A DNA stretch of 64,000 nucleotides from Erpobdella octoculata (GCA_963978895.1 OZ022239.1:35742830-35806829), one strand, 5' to 3'. Positions 12,216-24,291 are shown, numbered from the stretch's first letter. Translations and numbers: made by a program. Notes: generated by a model not told the origin, from the sequence alone.

Positions 12216-12986
12216 AGGCCTGTAAAGACTGTTGCGATCACAACTACTGGACATGAGAGGTCTTGCTTTACTGTTGTCCTTGCTTGCACTGCCAGTGGAT
12301 CAAAACTAAAACCAATGATTATCTTTAAGAGAATAACAATGCCTCGCGAAAAATTTCTTCCTGGCGCGGTTGTAGTTTGCAATAAAAAAGGCTGGATGAA
12401 CAGTGACGTAATGAAAATATGGGTAGATAAATGTTTCAAGGCCAGGCCAGGAGGATTTTTTTCGGCAAAGTCATTGCTGATTGCTGACGCAATGACTGCT
12501 CATAAAGATCAAAACGTTCAGAGTCACTTAAATCAAATTGGAGCTCACATAGCAATTATACCTGGTGGCCTTACCTCCAAATTACAGCCACTTGATATAG
12601 CAGTTAATAAACCGTTTAAACAATTTGTCAGACAAGAATGGGACGAATGGATGCAGTCTGGGGAACACGACTTCACGCCTTCGGGACGACTGAAGAGAGC
12701 ATCTTACTCCGAAGTGTGCAAGTGGGTGGCTTTGGCTTGGGAAAAGATAACTCCAAATACAATTTGTAATGGATTTAAGAAGGCTGGGATTTGTTATCAG
12801 AATAACGAAACAGATTCAGCCACCAGTGAAACCGGAGAAGCGGACAAAGACGACGACTATTTCTCATCCAAACTTGAGAAAAAGCGTCTGCTTGCTGCCC
12901 AAAAACATGATGAACTCAGTGACAATACCTCTGAATTTGATGGGTTTGAAGTTTTAGACGACGACGAAAAGCCGGCAACATTGTGA
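12216..12986 (+). pseudogene. pogo/Tigger-like transposase, 5'-truncated
   Basis: The product matches the C-terminal two-thirds of a DDE_1 (jerky/CENP-B/Tigger) transposase. Seen in order are TTGHERSCFTVVLACTASG, the second catalytic Asp in LLIADAMTAHKD, the third in GGLTSKLQPLDIAVNKPF, then the usual EWMQSGEH...RLKRASYSEVCKWV block and an acidic tail. The N-terminal HTH/CENP-B DNA-binding domains and the first catalytic Asp are missing. The open frame extends upstream to an ATG at 12,174 only because it reads into the flanking GGGCCGGGCC repeat, so the first ~15 codons are not transposase. A ~550-aa enzyme is reduced to about 255 codons. It cannot catalyse transposition, though the remaining frame is intact, so loss of the 5' part may be recent. 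Confidence 0.85.
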
Positions 12987-13199
12987 AGCAAAAACATTTG
13001 AACTATAATTTTTTTGGCTGTGTTTATAAATCAACATAAACTTTTATTCATTTGTATGGTGTGTTTTCGTGATTTTTTTCCAGAATTTTTCATTTGTGTA
13101 CTTTTTGTTTTTGTTTTTTCTCCCATTTCATCGATTAAAAAAAAAGAGTTTTAGCCCCTCTTCAAGAGTATACACATAAAACGTGCTAGAGAGGTGTGC

Positions 13200-13375
13200 C
13201 TATAACACTAAGGAAGTAAAAACGCATATAACGCGCACACGCATATAACGCGCTAAGGGGTCCATGCTATGTAAAACCGCATATAACGCGCACACGCATA
13301 TAACGCGCCTTAGGAGAGCGCGGTATGTAAAAACGCATATAACGCGCGCGTTATATGCGAAAAAATACGGTATAT
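13200..13375. repeat. pogo/Tigger 3' terminal region with CGCATATAACGCGC repeats
   Basis: Copies of CGCATATAACGCGC recur (about 13,223, 13,269, 13,288, 13,334) and end in an inverted copy, GCGTTATATGCGAAAAAATACGG, followed by TA. A terminal inverted repeat of the CCGTATTTTTTCGCATATAA type next to TA is typical of Tigger/pogo elements. The 5' partner is absent. Confidence 0.65.
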
Positions 13376-13560
13376 AGAATTTCTAAGCCTGTAAAAACGG
13401 GCCGGGCCCAAATTAGACGGGCCGTGCCGGGCCAGGAATTTTGGTTTTGAAACGGGCTGGGCCAAGTTGTCGACGGGCCGGGGCCGAGCCGACACCTATG
13501 GATGCACGGTTCAAATTCTCTAATTTCATGCGAGCGAAGCAGCTACGGGCACTGCTAGTT
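13376..13560. repeat. GGGCCGGGCC repeat, right part
   Basis: It resumes after the pogo insertion and ends ATGCGAGCGAAGCAGC then GGGCACTGCTAGT, the same terminus seen at about 47,220-47,250. Confidence 0.7.
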
Positions 13561-15041
13561 TGCTTATATATAAAAAAAATGTATGGTTATCAAATGTCAT
13601 TTTGTTTTTGTTAACTATTTTTTTAAATGTATCCAAAGTACATCGTAATTTTAAAACATCCGTCCTTGGGACGGGCAAAACCACTTGTACAAAATAAATT
13701 TCAAACAACATTGAAATCTCTACTGTCAGGTTCAGCAAAAAAGGTGAAAATGACACTTTCCTCTTTCTAAATACTCTCAGCCGACTTAACAGCAGGGGTC
13801 TTACAGCAGAAATCATTGTTATATGAATGAAAGCTGAAACAAACATGAAATTGTTGCCGGGTTTTTTCATGCCGCAGATTTAACAAATACTCCAACTGCC
13901 AACTATTTTGGACGTGTGGGTCTAACCGTAGAATATTACTGATAATCGAGGTATGACAACCCAAGAGTTACAATGGACAGGTTCAATGTGTGTAAATCAA
14001 TCATCAGGTACTAAATGTTTTACTCAATAAACTGCTTCAACTACCATCTAAACTTGGCTGGCTCCAAGAGCTGTGATGATCCGACAAACTTTGATATTTT
14101 CAGAACTAGAAACGGAATTTGTTATATTATTCTTTTCTCTACAGGGCGTGTCAAGAAAAATTGAGCCGCCATGTGGAGAAGGGGACGTTGGGTGATAAAA
14201 ATTCTCCAAATGACTTTGCCACTAGATAGAAAAATTTCTATGAATTAGCCAAAATCAGCCTTAGTGTTTCTTGACCCGGTTTTAGTCGTCGTAGTTTAAA
14301 GTTTATTTTTTAACTAAACAACAAAACAATATTGTCGAGAGCTTGGAAAGTCAATTGATACCCATTATATTTCTTATAAAAGTTTTTTAAATAATAAAAA
14401 CATTTATAAACCAAACTGAGACTATTGGCAGATTTTATAATTTACATATATATTTATATTTTTTAGTTAATATTCTTGTTTTTCAGTTAGTTTTAAGTTT
14501 AGTTAAAGTTACAATTAGTGTTAATTTAATCTGATTGTCTAGCTAATTTGTCATTTCAGCTACAGTTGCAATTAACTGGAACGTCAGTGCTTACAAGTAT
14601 GTATATATACATTATACATGCATTTACATGAAAAATTCAAAATTGTTGTATCTCAAAAATAATTACATTTTCAGATAGACGATTAAAAATCAAAATAATC
14701 ATCTATATGTGACAAAAGTTAAAAGAGTAGGGTAATTCAGTAAAAACAGTTTATTTTCCCTACACCGCTGTCTTACACTTGCTAGCTGGCGGGAGTAAAT
14801 TTGTCCCAGGTTCAAGAGCATGAGTTGCGCTACCCGAACAACATGCATACCGTTATTTCCGATACACTCGATAGGAAGTTGTAACCGCTGGGGTAGCGCT
14901 ACCCGAGCTTCATGCATACGGGCCAAGTAGCCCATCCGTCATTTACCTCATTGCCATAAAAATATCAAAATTTCAATTTAAAAAATAAATTTAGAACAGC
15001 ATTTACATACGTTAAAAAAATAATGCATAAATAGCTGTGAC
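13561..15041. other. Non-coding stretch upstream of the ZDHHC gene
   Basis: AT-rich. No exon supported. The palmitoyltransferase promoter and any 5' UTR exon should lie in its last few hundred bases, but I cannot place them. Confidence 0.4.
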
Positions 15042-16603
15042 ATGAAATCTCGTCACTTTAGTTTAATGCAGAAACCATGGCAACACCGCGTCACCAGGAT
15101 GAGCGAACTCGGTGTTTGTTGCGTTTTTTCGTTCTATCTCTTGTTAATTTACTCGTTTTCAATTCATATTTTTGTAACAACCGACATCTTCAACAAAGAT
15201 GTCAACTCAGTAATCTTTCTTGTTCTTCATTTTCTTACCATCGTAGCTCACAGTAAAGCTTCCTTTACTGACCCAGTGAGAAAGAATTTCATGCGCTCGC
15301 ATTCATTTGTTTGTCGATTTCAATAAATATTTGAAAACCAATGTTCTATAAGTGAAACTGTTGAATTATTACCATCTGCCACTTAAACATTTTAGGGTTC
15401 GGGGCCACTGGAAGATCACGTGAGAGATGACCTCCTCAAACGAATGCCCCCGAACTCGACAATTTTCAGGTGTCCAAAGTGCTGCAGATTTAAACCATTG
15501 AGGACTCACCACTGCAGGTTGTTTGAAAATTATCCTATATGTTATTATTTATCAAGTAGTACTTAACCAATTAACGTCAGTCACTATCATACAAAAATAC
15601 GAAAAATAGCGTTGTGTTTTCGCAACCGTAACCGTTAAATACAAACTTGCAGGATTTGTCAAAGATGTGTGCTCAAAATGGATCATCACTGTCCATGGAT
15701 AAACAACTGCGTCGGTTTTTACAACCAGAAATATTTCTTCCTCACAACAGTTAGGTTTCAAAGTTCAAATACAATTTAAACGCCCATAAACCAAAAGTTT
15801 AAAGATCTTCTATAATAATCTTCAGCTCTATCTCACATTGCTATCAGCCTATTCAACGATCTTCATATCGTACAAATACATCTACGCTTCATCGTCTGAA
15901 AAAGGTATGCTTTGATGAAAACATGATGCTTTGAATCCAGGCCCGGACTGGGCTACATGGCGACGACCAGGTAGGTCATAATTTCTCGAAGTAGCCCCCT
16001 CGCCTTCGATCGACTTTTTTGACGGAAATACCCCCTGGTCATGGACTTTATTTTGTAGGAAAATTCGATTGGGTTGTCACCCCCGCCCCTTTCCCTCACT
16101 CCAAAGTGTCTCAACACGAGGTGGGCCAAATGGTAGCCAGTCCGACCCTTCTTGAATCTACAGTTATTTTAATCAGGTTGAAACACTTTCAGATCACAAC
16201 TTCATTTCAAACTTGATCAACTCCCACCTCGAGATATTCTTTCTGCTTCTCCAATCGATAATCGGCCTGGTCTGCTCTCTAGTCATCTTCGCGAGGCAAG
16301 TCTGGTGCATCTACTTCAACACTACGGTCAGTCGGAATCGTTTGCGATGATTTCAAAACAAAAAATTCCCAACAACACAATCATAATTAATTCTATAAAA
16401 TATTTTACGCCAAACAGCTGATTGAAATGAAAAAAGGCGACTTTCACTTCGAAGGCAATAATTCAACCTGGAGCAATCTCAAAGAGGTTTTTGGAGAAAG
16501 ATTCTCTGCACTCTGGTTTTCCCCATTCCACGAACCGCACGTCGACATAAGAAAAACTCCTTGCGATACATTCTACAGGCAACGGGAAAACATTACCGAA
16601 TAA
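15042..16603 (+). CDS. Palmitoyltransferase ZDHHC (DHHC family), six exons
   Basis: Protein S-acyltransferase that moves palmitate to cysteines of target proteins at Golgi or plasma membranes. Exons: 15042-15275, 15396-15517, 15653-15749, 15826-15904, 16193-16326, 16418-16603. All junctions are GT-AG with matching phases and add up to 283 codons plus stop. Exon 1 has two hydrophobic helices ([29 protein letters not shown]) and the TDP motif just after TM2. Exons 2-3 encode the cysteine-rich domain: CPKC, RTHHCRICQRC, then catalytic DHHC in [18 protein letters not shown]. Exons 4 and 5 give TM3 and TM4. The TTxE motif expected after TM4 is not clear. Four helices and this length fit the ZDHHC3/7 or similar clade, but I do not assign an orthologue. 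Its stop is only 270 bp from the end of APRT on the opposite strand. Confidence 0.92.
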
Positions 16604-16872
16604 TCTGCATCGCTCGCGCTTAATTTATTGCAATATTTTGTTATTCATTCAAAAATATCTTATTTTTGGTTATATATCGCCAGAACAAGTTGATAAAACA
16701 ACAAAATGTTCGACAATTTTAAAATTAAAAAAATATAATTTTGAAAAAAAACTGTGACCAGCAGGATAGAATTAAAAACATCAGGAAGGAATGGAAAAAA
16801 ATGAACAAGTTGACTGCCATTTTTAAAATAACTTGTAGAAAGCATATCAAAAGACTCTAAAAACTTTCTAGA

Positions 16873-18178
16873 CTATCCATCAAATTGGAGGATGGAAAAT
16901 GAAGGAGACGTCAGCTGCTTTCGGCCGTTCAGCTGAGTCAACTCGACAAGGACTAAGCAGCCAACTATTTTTCCTTGGGCTTTCTCGACTAAATCAATAG
17001 CTGCCTTCATTGTACCTGTTTCAAGTACAAATAGTAATAATAATGTTAATTAATGTACCATAGTCCAACCGATCAGAGGCAAGGGCAGTTGCCAGAGATG
17101 AGATGGTAAGTTTTAAGTTGTCGTTTGACAGAAGAAACAGATGAGGCAGACATGATAGACAAAGAATTAGTTATAGATGGTAAATAGTAAGCAAATTCTC
17201 AGCATCAGATATGATAAGCATATAATCTGACTTCAATTAGAAGCAATTTTAAAAAAATACTTCGCTATTAAAGGTAAGATGAAAAAAAGAATAATTCAAA
17301 GAAACCCGAATTGAAACAGGTAAGCAATCTATTGGTAACAAAATTATTCACTGCTGAGAAAAAATACTTGAAAATATTATTAAATTATTATGAACATTCT
17401 AAATATAAATATAAAAGAACAACCTCCAGTTGCAAGAAGATCATCAACGATAACAACTTCCTGGCCTGGTTGTATGCTTTCCTTTGCTATTTCAACCGAG
17501 TCCTGATTTTAAATTAACAAAAATTGGTTGAATGTCATAATTCATCTTATTATATTGCTACAAATGAGTGAAAACAATGTGCAATACTCGTACGAAAATT
17601 GAATTTCTTTTACTCAAGCCATTTGCATAAAATTTGATACATATCTCGTTAATTAATTGCAAAGCTTTACACTCTTTAAATAACCCTTAAATCTCTTGCA
17701 TAACCATTAAACAATCAAAAATCAAATTGCTCAGGCAACAAACCTCTCCATATTCGAGACTGTACTTAACAGAAATCTTCTCTCCAGGCAACTTCCCGGC
17801 TTTTCTTACGGGAACGAACGAAATATTCAGTCGATCGGCGATCATCGGAGCGAATAAAAATCCCCTCGATTCTAAACCGACCACAACTTTTGCATTGGGG
17901 AAGTTTTCTTTTATTTCACTCACAAAAAGGTCTATGCAGTCCTTGAAGGCTTCCGGACTTCGCAGTATCGGAAATATATCTCTACGTTGATATTATTTAT
18001 TATTGCTTTATACCGACTTAACTTTTAAATTCAAAGAAAAAAAATTTCTATTAAAAAAATTATACCTGAAATTAATTCCCTGCTTTGGAAAGTTGGGATA
18101 GCTCTTGATGTGCTGAAGGACTCTATTCTTCTTCTGCTCCTTATTAGTGATGTGTTCTGGCAAAGTGGTTGTAGCCAT
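16873..18178 (-). CDS. APRT: Adenine phosphoribosyltransferase, four exons
   Basis: Purine-salvage enzyme: adenine + PRPP gives AMP + PPi, in the cytosol. Exons on the minus strand in coding order: 18178-18066, 17981-17744, 17502-17424, 17015-16873. Phases match and give 190 aa, close to the ~180 aa usual for the family. Exon 1 carries YPNFPKQGINF, the family's N-terminal FPxFPxxGxxFRD signature, completed by exon 2 (DIFPILRSP). Exon 2 has VVGLESRGFLFAP and VRKAGKLPGE, which bind adenine and pyrophosphate. Exon 3 carries the PRPP-binding motif VVIVDDLLATGG, split by the last intron, with T following in exon 4. Exon 4 has LVLVELTQLNGRKQL and the end at FDG. All catalytic motifs are present, so the enzyme should be active. 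An AG precedes the start region (CTTAGCAG at about 18,190), so a 5' leader exon is possible; see 22,131-22,194. Confidence 0.95.
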
Positions 18179-18888
18179 GAATGCTGTCAGCTGCTAAGTT
18201 AATGAAACATGAAAAAGCTTTTGGAGGCAGCAATAATGTATACAGTAAAAATGTAGCTATGCTGTATACCTGAGTTTCAATGTTTTAAAATTGACACTAA
18301 ATGGTTTTTTTCGATAGAATAAAAGTTTTGAAAAGTATTTAAAATTTTTAGTTTTTATATATCTTTTTGATTAGCTAATATAAAAATTTTAAATAAAACG
18401 ATCCAAGTGAAATGACAAGATGGCCTAAAGCAGGCAGAAATGGAACTGTACAAAATGAAATTGAAAATGTTATGTAACTAAAGGATTAGAATTTGTAGTT
18501 ATCAAGTTGAACTAATTCATAAGTAATTCAGTAGATGGTTAAAAAATGCAAACATTTTTCATTGAAACTTATTTGCTCTTAGTGAGCGGTTTGATGTCAA
18601 TGGTGAGGCTACACTGTAGTTACTACAGTAGCAGAAATAAATAAGTTAAAATACAGTCACAAGAATAAGCAGATGATTTGGAAGTAGCAGACTTTTTAAG
18701 CTTTAATAATCCTTTAACGCCTCACTCTTTAATTAAGCTGAGCTGCAGTCAGTTATATTAAATTCAAATATGTCATACATGTAGTTAGTAGTGAAGGACA
18801 GGTCTAGTTAGACTGGCTATATTATGTATTTAAAAAGACTCAGTCATACCATACAATATACAATGATAGTCTTTAGCCAGCCGCCCAA
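18179..18888. other. APRT 5' flank or leader intron
   Basis: AT-rich DNA between the APRT start codon and the inverted-repeat element. No exon recognised. Confidence 0.4.
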
Positions 18889-18908
18889 TAGTCCAGGAGA
18901 ATTAAAAA
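18889..18908 (+). repeat. Left terminal inverted repeat of the 3.1-kb element
   Basis: 20 bases, identical to the reverse complement of 21993-22012. Confidence 0.85.
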
Positions 18909-19543
18909 AAAGCTGGCATAATTGGAAGCAAAGCAGTTAGATATTTTGCTTTGTAGGTATATGTGTTAGCAACAATTAGTTAAAAATCCACCCTTCCAAC
19001 TCATCGTATAAAAAAATTACAGACGATTTTCAAAATCGGCTTTAAAATCGGTAAAATAATTGAATATGCCAGCTCTTTTAATCCAATTAGATGAAAATAA
19101 CTAAAGTTTAAGCTGAATGCTTTATTGTTACTTATTGCATGATATACAAACATTAAAAATTATCAATAAAAAAATAAATAAAAAAAAATAAACTGATTTA
19201 TGGAGCCGTTTTTCCCTAAAATATACAATATATCAGCTCTTAAAATCCATTTAAATAAAAATAACTCAATTTATAGATGAGAACTACCTAATGCAAAATA
19301 TACATAAGTTAAAATTTGTCTCGCAACATTATATACGGATTCAAATAAACTACTTTATTGTGTCGTTTTTGACTAAATATGCAAAATAAATTAAGATTAT
19401 TAATAAAATTGCTTGTTACATACTAATTAATATACACATATTAAAAAGCATACATATAAATCCATAAATAATTTCCAATTTCAACATACAATAAAAAAAA
19501 CAAACAGAAAAACAACAAAAACACCTAAAAATAACAATTTTTT

Positions 19544-21735
19544 TTATTTCCCGCCTTGTGTCCTTTGTAAAAATTCCTCATCAATATCAGAAGTAGTCAA
19601 AAACTCCATTTTCAATATTGATTCCAAAAGCAAAGCAAACAAAGCTGACTCTACTAAAAAGTGACCGCGTTGTGCTCTAGCCACTGCCTTCCCTGTCATC
19701 ATGTGAGTTATGGCTATGAGTTCATAACAGCACTGCAGCGCTTTTGTCAAGCCTGAGCCGGCCATGACATGACCAATGCTGCCCAAATAATTCATCAAGA
19801 CATGAAACCCACCTAGACGACATACTATGTTCAGTTTGGATGAATGCACAATATCAACAGCCTTTAACCACAGCGGCTGGTCGAAAGTCACACAAGCCGT
19901 TGGAATGTTGAGCTTTTCAGCCTGGCGTTCTATGAAAGTTAACGTGGAAAAAATACAAGACATGTCATTAGGGTTCAAATCAATAATCGGAAGCATCCTT
20001 ATGTCTGATGATGATCTGAAATCTTCGTCAGGTTTACAAGCATGTTCCATAAAGCCGGACCAATTTGGCCTATGCTGATCTTCATCTAAGCACAAGATAC
20101 CAATTTTCCAGGCAAGTTCCAAGTTTAAAGAAGGAGGCAACACAGAAGAAAAATTTAAGTGAGAGATGGGCTTGTAAGACATCAATGATAATGATGACTT
20201 GTCGGGGAATGTGTATCCCAATATAGGAATACCTCGGTTTTTCACAACACAACTGGATTTTAGGTGTGACAATCGAGGTACAGCTGATTCAGCATAGTGT
20301 CCTGACCCTAATCGATCACACGGAGTAGACATTGATATGATGCCCATACCGTGAAAGGTACCACTTCCATCTAAAGTGATAATGTTGTGGTCAAGATTAT
20401 CACCAGACCATTGCGTAAAACATTGAGGAAAAGACTGAGGAGTATCAGGGGAGTCATTCTGAACCACTGATTGTTTAAAAAGTTTAACTTCATCATATGA
20501 AATTGAAAATCCCAACCGTGACAGCAAATCAAGCAGCCGTCTAGATCCAAAGGCGTGATCTAAACTAACTCCAACGCCAAACAAAATTGGAGAGATAAGA
20601 GATCTTTGTCTTGCCCCCTGCACAATAGAATGACATATGGAAACTTGTTTTATTTCATTACAAACAATATTTTCAATTAAGATTTTCAACAAACTAGGAA
20701 TCCACCTTTTGGCATTTTCAATATTTGAGAAATCATCAGTTCCTGGATACGTTTCATTTGAGGACATTTCCCTTATTTGAGCTTTTATCAATTTTGCTGC
20801 TGCCACTATGATACGTTCACTCTCATCTTCTATGCTATTCTTTTTTTCAGCATACCATTGATTAGTTATAATGTGAGATGCCATGTTACGGAAGCAAATA
20901 ACATTTTTCCGATCACAAATTTCGGCAAAAAATATGTGCTCAGCGTAGCGTTCTTCCAGCTTTTGTTTTATATGTTTTAATTAATACACTTCACCATCTT
21001 CCGATAATTCTTGCATTTTAATTCAGCTATTGTATTAATTCCTTGATCTTCGTCTTCTAACCAGTCACACAGTTTTTCAAAAGTAATTAACATGTTGTTA
21101 TTTGGATGTCGACCTGGATGGTTTCGGCCAGCGGTATTATCTCTGACATGTGATGATTGACATTTTAGGAACACAGAATGACACACTCTGTGGTAACGAG
21201 CTTCTTCAGCTGGTAAGTCATTGCATGAATTTAACCTACCAAGAACTTCTACACTCCATGCATCATTTCTTTTGTGGCAAGTTTCAATTATAGTTTCTCT
21301 GAATTTCAATTTCATCACAGTACTTGATTCTTCTTTTAAATGTTTTTTACTTTCTCCAAAAACTATTTTTCCACACAAAAAAACAATGTTGCTTCCAATT
21401 GAAAGTGTCGACAGACGATCGTAATAATTACTTAAAATTCTCTTGATCAACACCAACACCATCTGCATGCTGCTCATTCTTTCGTTGCAATTGATCAAAA
21501 CTTCTTTTGTTAGTGTAGTCTCTCCAGCAATGATAATGAACATTAGCTACATTTGGTTTATTTAACAGATACTCTGTTAACTGTTCATCACCACGTAAAA
21601 CGCTGAATTGACATAACGTTTCAATACCTTACCTAGTGTAACCATCTTGAGTAATCTTGACTGTATAATCGACGTTGTCGGAACAGAATTCAGTTTGACA
21701 AACTAAACATGCCATTTCATTTAGTTCACCCATTT
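19544..21735 (-). pseudogene. Element-borne gene of unrecognised family, broken
   Basis: The minus-strand reading begins at an ATG at about 21,735 (MGELNEMACLVCQTEFC, a CxxC plus further Cys). It runs through NVHYHCWRDYTNKRSF, CHKRNDAWSVEVLGRL and DLPAEEARYHRVCHSVF, then the 446-codon open part (20,884-19,544) with QWSGDNLDHNIITLDG, SGTFHGMGIISM and WKIGILCLDEDQHRPNW. The N-terminal Cys/His spacing suggests a zinc-binding region. An in-frame TAA lies about 36 codons in, another before LLRSS, and frame changes occur near 21,380 and 21,010 with a TAA near 20,980, so it is not translatable as one protein. I recall similar WVGDNxDHNxxTLDG...FHGMGI proteins as multicopy, uncharacterised, transposon-like genes in several invertebrates, but I cannot name the enzyme. 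Its place between terminal repeats suggests it is the element's own gene. Confidence 0.6.
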
Positions 21736-21992
21736 CGAAAAAGAACAATAAAAACTCCAAAAAAATAGATGTTTTACAAAATACTAACTTAGAAAATCGA
21801 TGTTTTACGACAATTTACGAAAATACTAACTTATCGCTCACTACGGTAAATCTCTTTCAAAAAAGCGTCAAAAAACCAATTTCCTATATGACGATTTCAA
21901 CCGATTTTTGCAGGAAGAATCATAAACGTATTACAAACAAAATATCCAAAAATCAGCTTGCTGTAAATTTTGTCTAGGTACAACAAGGAAAA

Positions 21993-22012
21993 TTTTTAAT
22001 TCTCCTGGACTA
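21993..22012 (-). repeat. Right terminal inverted repeat of the 3.1-kb element
   Basis: Exact inverted partner of 18889-18908. Confidence 0.85.
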
Positions 22013-22130
22013 CAAGCTGCTATGCTAACTAATAAGGCTTAGCTCTAGCTAGCATTGTGGGATGTCCAACAATACTACAATACATCAAATAAAAATAATA
22101 TATAAAAACAAAAAATCGCATTCTTTGTAC

Positions 22131-22194
22131 CTTTGCGGCTGAAAGAGATGATTTGATCCGGTCTGCTTTTAGTAATAACCCCGACAGAGATCTC
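22131..22194 (-). other. Splice-bounded orphan exon candidate
   Basis: On the minus strand a strong acceptor (TTTGTTTACAG) and a donor (AAAG|gtacaaag) enclose 64 nt. One frame reads RSLSGLLLKADRIKSSLSAA, basic and Ser/Leu-rich like a mitochondrial presequence. It lies upstream of APRT, separated by the 3.1-kb element, and its exit phase would allow joining to the CTTAGCAG acceptor before the APRT start. No start codon is assigned. Confidence 0.3.
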
Positions 22195-23293
22195 CTGTAA
22201 ACAAATAAATTATCTGATCCTAATTTAAGACTTACTTAAGACAAGTCAGTCTTGAAGTACTTGAGTTTTAACTAGCGCCAGTGACCTTTGCCGGCGAAGT
22301 CATAAATTAATTATTAATAACATTGACAGATTATTTGAAAGCAACAGCTTACATAACTCGAAACACAAATAAAATCGAAATAACTAAATATCGCTTAACT
22401 TTATTTATGAACTGAACAAAATAAAATATATTTGCTAACTTATTTGCAAAACATTAATTCTACAGAAAGAAATTTAAAAAAGGCTGACTTTAGTTAAAAC
22501 AAGTCCAAGCAAAAAACAAAGTTTTTCAAAAACACACTTTTATATTTTTACACATTTCTAAATGCAATAATAGACTTAAAATTTGTTTATAGTAATACTT
22601 TAGTAAATATTTTAATAAGTTTGACTTAAAAGTTCATTTAATTGACACAAATACCATATATAGTGAATAACTTTAAATTCGTTACAAAATAAATATTGAA
22701 ATTATTTGAAATAATGATTAAATCGCTTCGGAAATGATTGAATATTGTTTTCGTAGGTGACTGGCTAAAGTCTATGCTGAGAGTTTCAATCAATAGTTTT
22801 AAGGTTCTAAGTTATCTAAAAGTTAGTAAAAAATCAATTCCAAAATTTGACCACAGAAAGTCAGGTTGAACAAAAGTGTGTAATTGAAATCTATAAAATG
22901 AGTAGAAATTTTTCTAAAGGCATATTTTTGTATGTGTGTGTGTGTCTTTCTCTGTAAGAAAATCTTGCAAGTAAGATTTAACCAGCATTTTGACTAGCTA
23001 GGAAGCTGAAACTTTCAGCATAGTTTTATATTGGATGACAATACATGATTCAAATTAAAAAAATTAATTTGAACATCTTTTGTATTTCTAAATCGAGTGT
23101 ATTTGAAATCAAATTTGCGTTGAAAAATTCGTTTTTCCTTTACTTGTTTAAAGTTGTGTTAATGTTGGTGTAAACAATCTTACCAATTGTGCTTATTTCT
23201 TTCTCAAATCCCTGAACCTATCGATTTTTTAAACCTGACCCGTTATATCCCAAAATCCAAACCCGGTCCTGATCATTTTTATTAGGGGGAGGG
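22195..23293. other. Non-coding AT-rich stretch
   Basis: No exon supported. A short (GT)n tract lies at about 22,933-22,946. Confidence 0.4.
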
Positions 23294-23639
23294 GTACTGA
23301 ATGGCCACACAATTTTACACTTTTATTCAAATCAATCATACAAAAAAACTATGAGTGATAGAATTAAAATTTTTCACATAATGAAAGCAAAAACATTTCA
23401 CTACTAAAAACCTCTCATCAAAACTTTTCAAATTATGACAATTTTATAAAAAATGATAAATAACGCAACCTTTCCTAAAATTTCTGGGTGGCCATTAGTA
23501 CACCTGGTAGTACTGAATGGCCACCCCCTAGTACTAAATGGCCACTCATGCAATTTTTATTATAGAAGACTCAATTCTCACCAAATGGTAAGCCAAAATA
23601 TTTTATTTCACAGACAAATCTTTATTAATGTTAATTAAA

Positions 23640-24226
23640 AAAAATCATAAAAGCATTTGGTCATTTTATTAAAAAGTTGTAGCCTACAATCCAAGGCTAT
23701 ATATGATGAAAAGTCAAAAGAAAATTTGATATGCCCATTTCTTCTCTTGGATTTTTGAAGGATTGGATATCTTAGTTTCACAACAATTTGATCTAAATCT
23801 GCCTCACAAATACTTTCATCTTTAGACAAAAATTTGGCCTCCTTGGTGTCTTTATCCTTGTATAAAAACTTCAAAAATCAGCAGAAACTTTATCACCTTT
23901 GACTTCCATGATTTTGCCAACATAATAGGTTTTCGAGTCAAAAACGTATTCAAAAATAACCAATCCCCTATATTTATCTTAGTTTTGTCAAGGGCAAAAT
24001 GAGCATCTTTAATGGTGGCCATATTTGTAGATGTTGATTCCCCGTCAGGCTCGATGTCTGGGAAGCTTTTCGAAATATCTCTTCTTGCTGCAAGTTTTGA
24101 TGTCTTTAATCTGGATCTCCTCAAATTTTTTTTCTGCTTCTTAGCTGCAAATTTAACTGGCAAGAAAGCTTTCAAAACATCTTCTACTGCTCTTTCCATG
24201 TTATTTTGAGACCACCCCCTTCAAAG
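23640..24226 (-). pseudogene. pogo/psq-type transposase remnant lacking the DDE core
   Basis: Minus strand, from an acceptor at about 24,227. The start (WSQNNMERAVEDVLKAF) matches the opening of a psq/CENP-B-type helix-turn-helix (Y-x-x-W-[ST]-x-x-x-M-x-x-A-[IV]). It passes through a basic stretch (KKQKKNLRRSRLK) to a C-terminal module with INIGDWLFLNTF and, after a frameshift near 23,870, KFLYKDKDTKEAKFLSKDES and LDQIVVKLRYP. This GDW...KFL...F...VKLxxP pattern occurs at the C-terminus of some transposon-encoded proteins. The catalytic DDE region between the two ends is absent, so this is an internally deleted, non-autonomous copy. Confidence 0.5.
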
Positions 24227-24242
24227 CTGTAGATACTTGGTC

Positions 24243-24291
24243 TCTCATTCTGAAACATAACCATAAAACATTATTAAGTAGTGATTAATAT
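24243..24291 (+). repeat. 49-bp direct repeat, left copy
   Basis: Starts TCTCATTCTGAAACATAACC and ends GTGATTAATAT; identical over 49 bases to 30934-30982. The two copies bracket the nested Penelope/Gypsy block. Confidence 0.9.

Larger units (their letters stand above)
18889..22012 (-). mobile_element. 3.1-kb DNA element with 20-bp perfect terminal inverted repeats
   Basis: TAGTCCAGGAGAATTAAAAA at 18889-18908 is repeated exactly in inverse at 21993-22012. TA at both tips is compatible with a 2-bp TA target duplication. The only sizeable gene inside is the broken minus-strand ORF at 19,544-21,735. AT-rich spacer fills 18,909-19,540. The superfamily is unknown to me: TA targets are used by Tc1/mariner, ISL2EU and others, but no DDE transposase of those families is recognisable. 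Confidence 0.8.
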
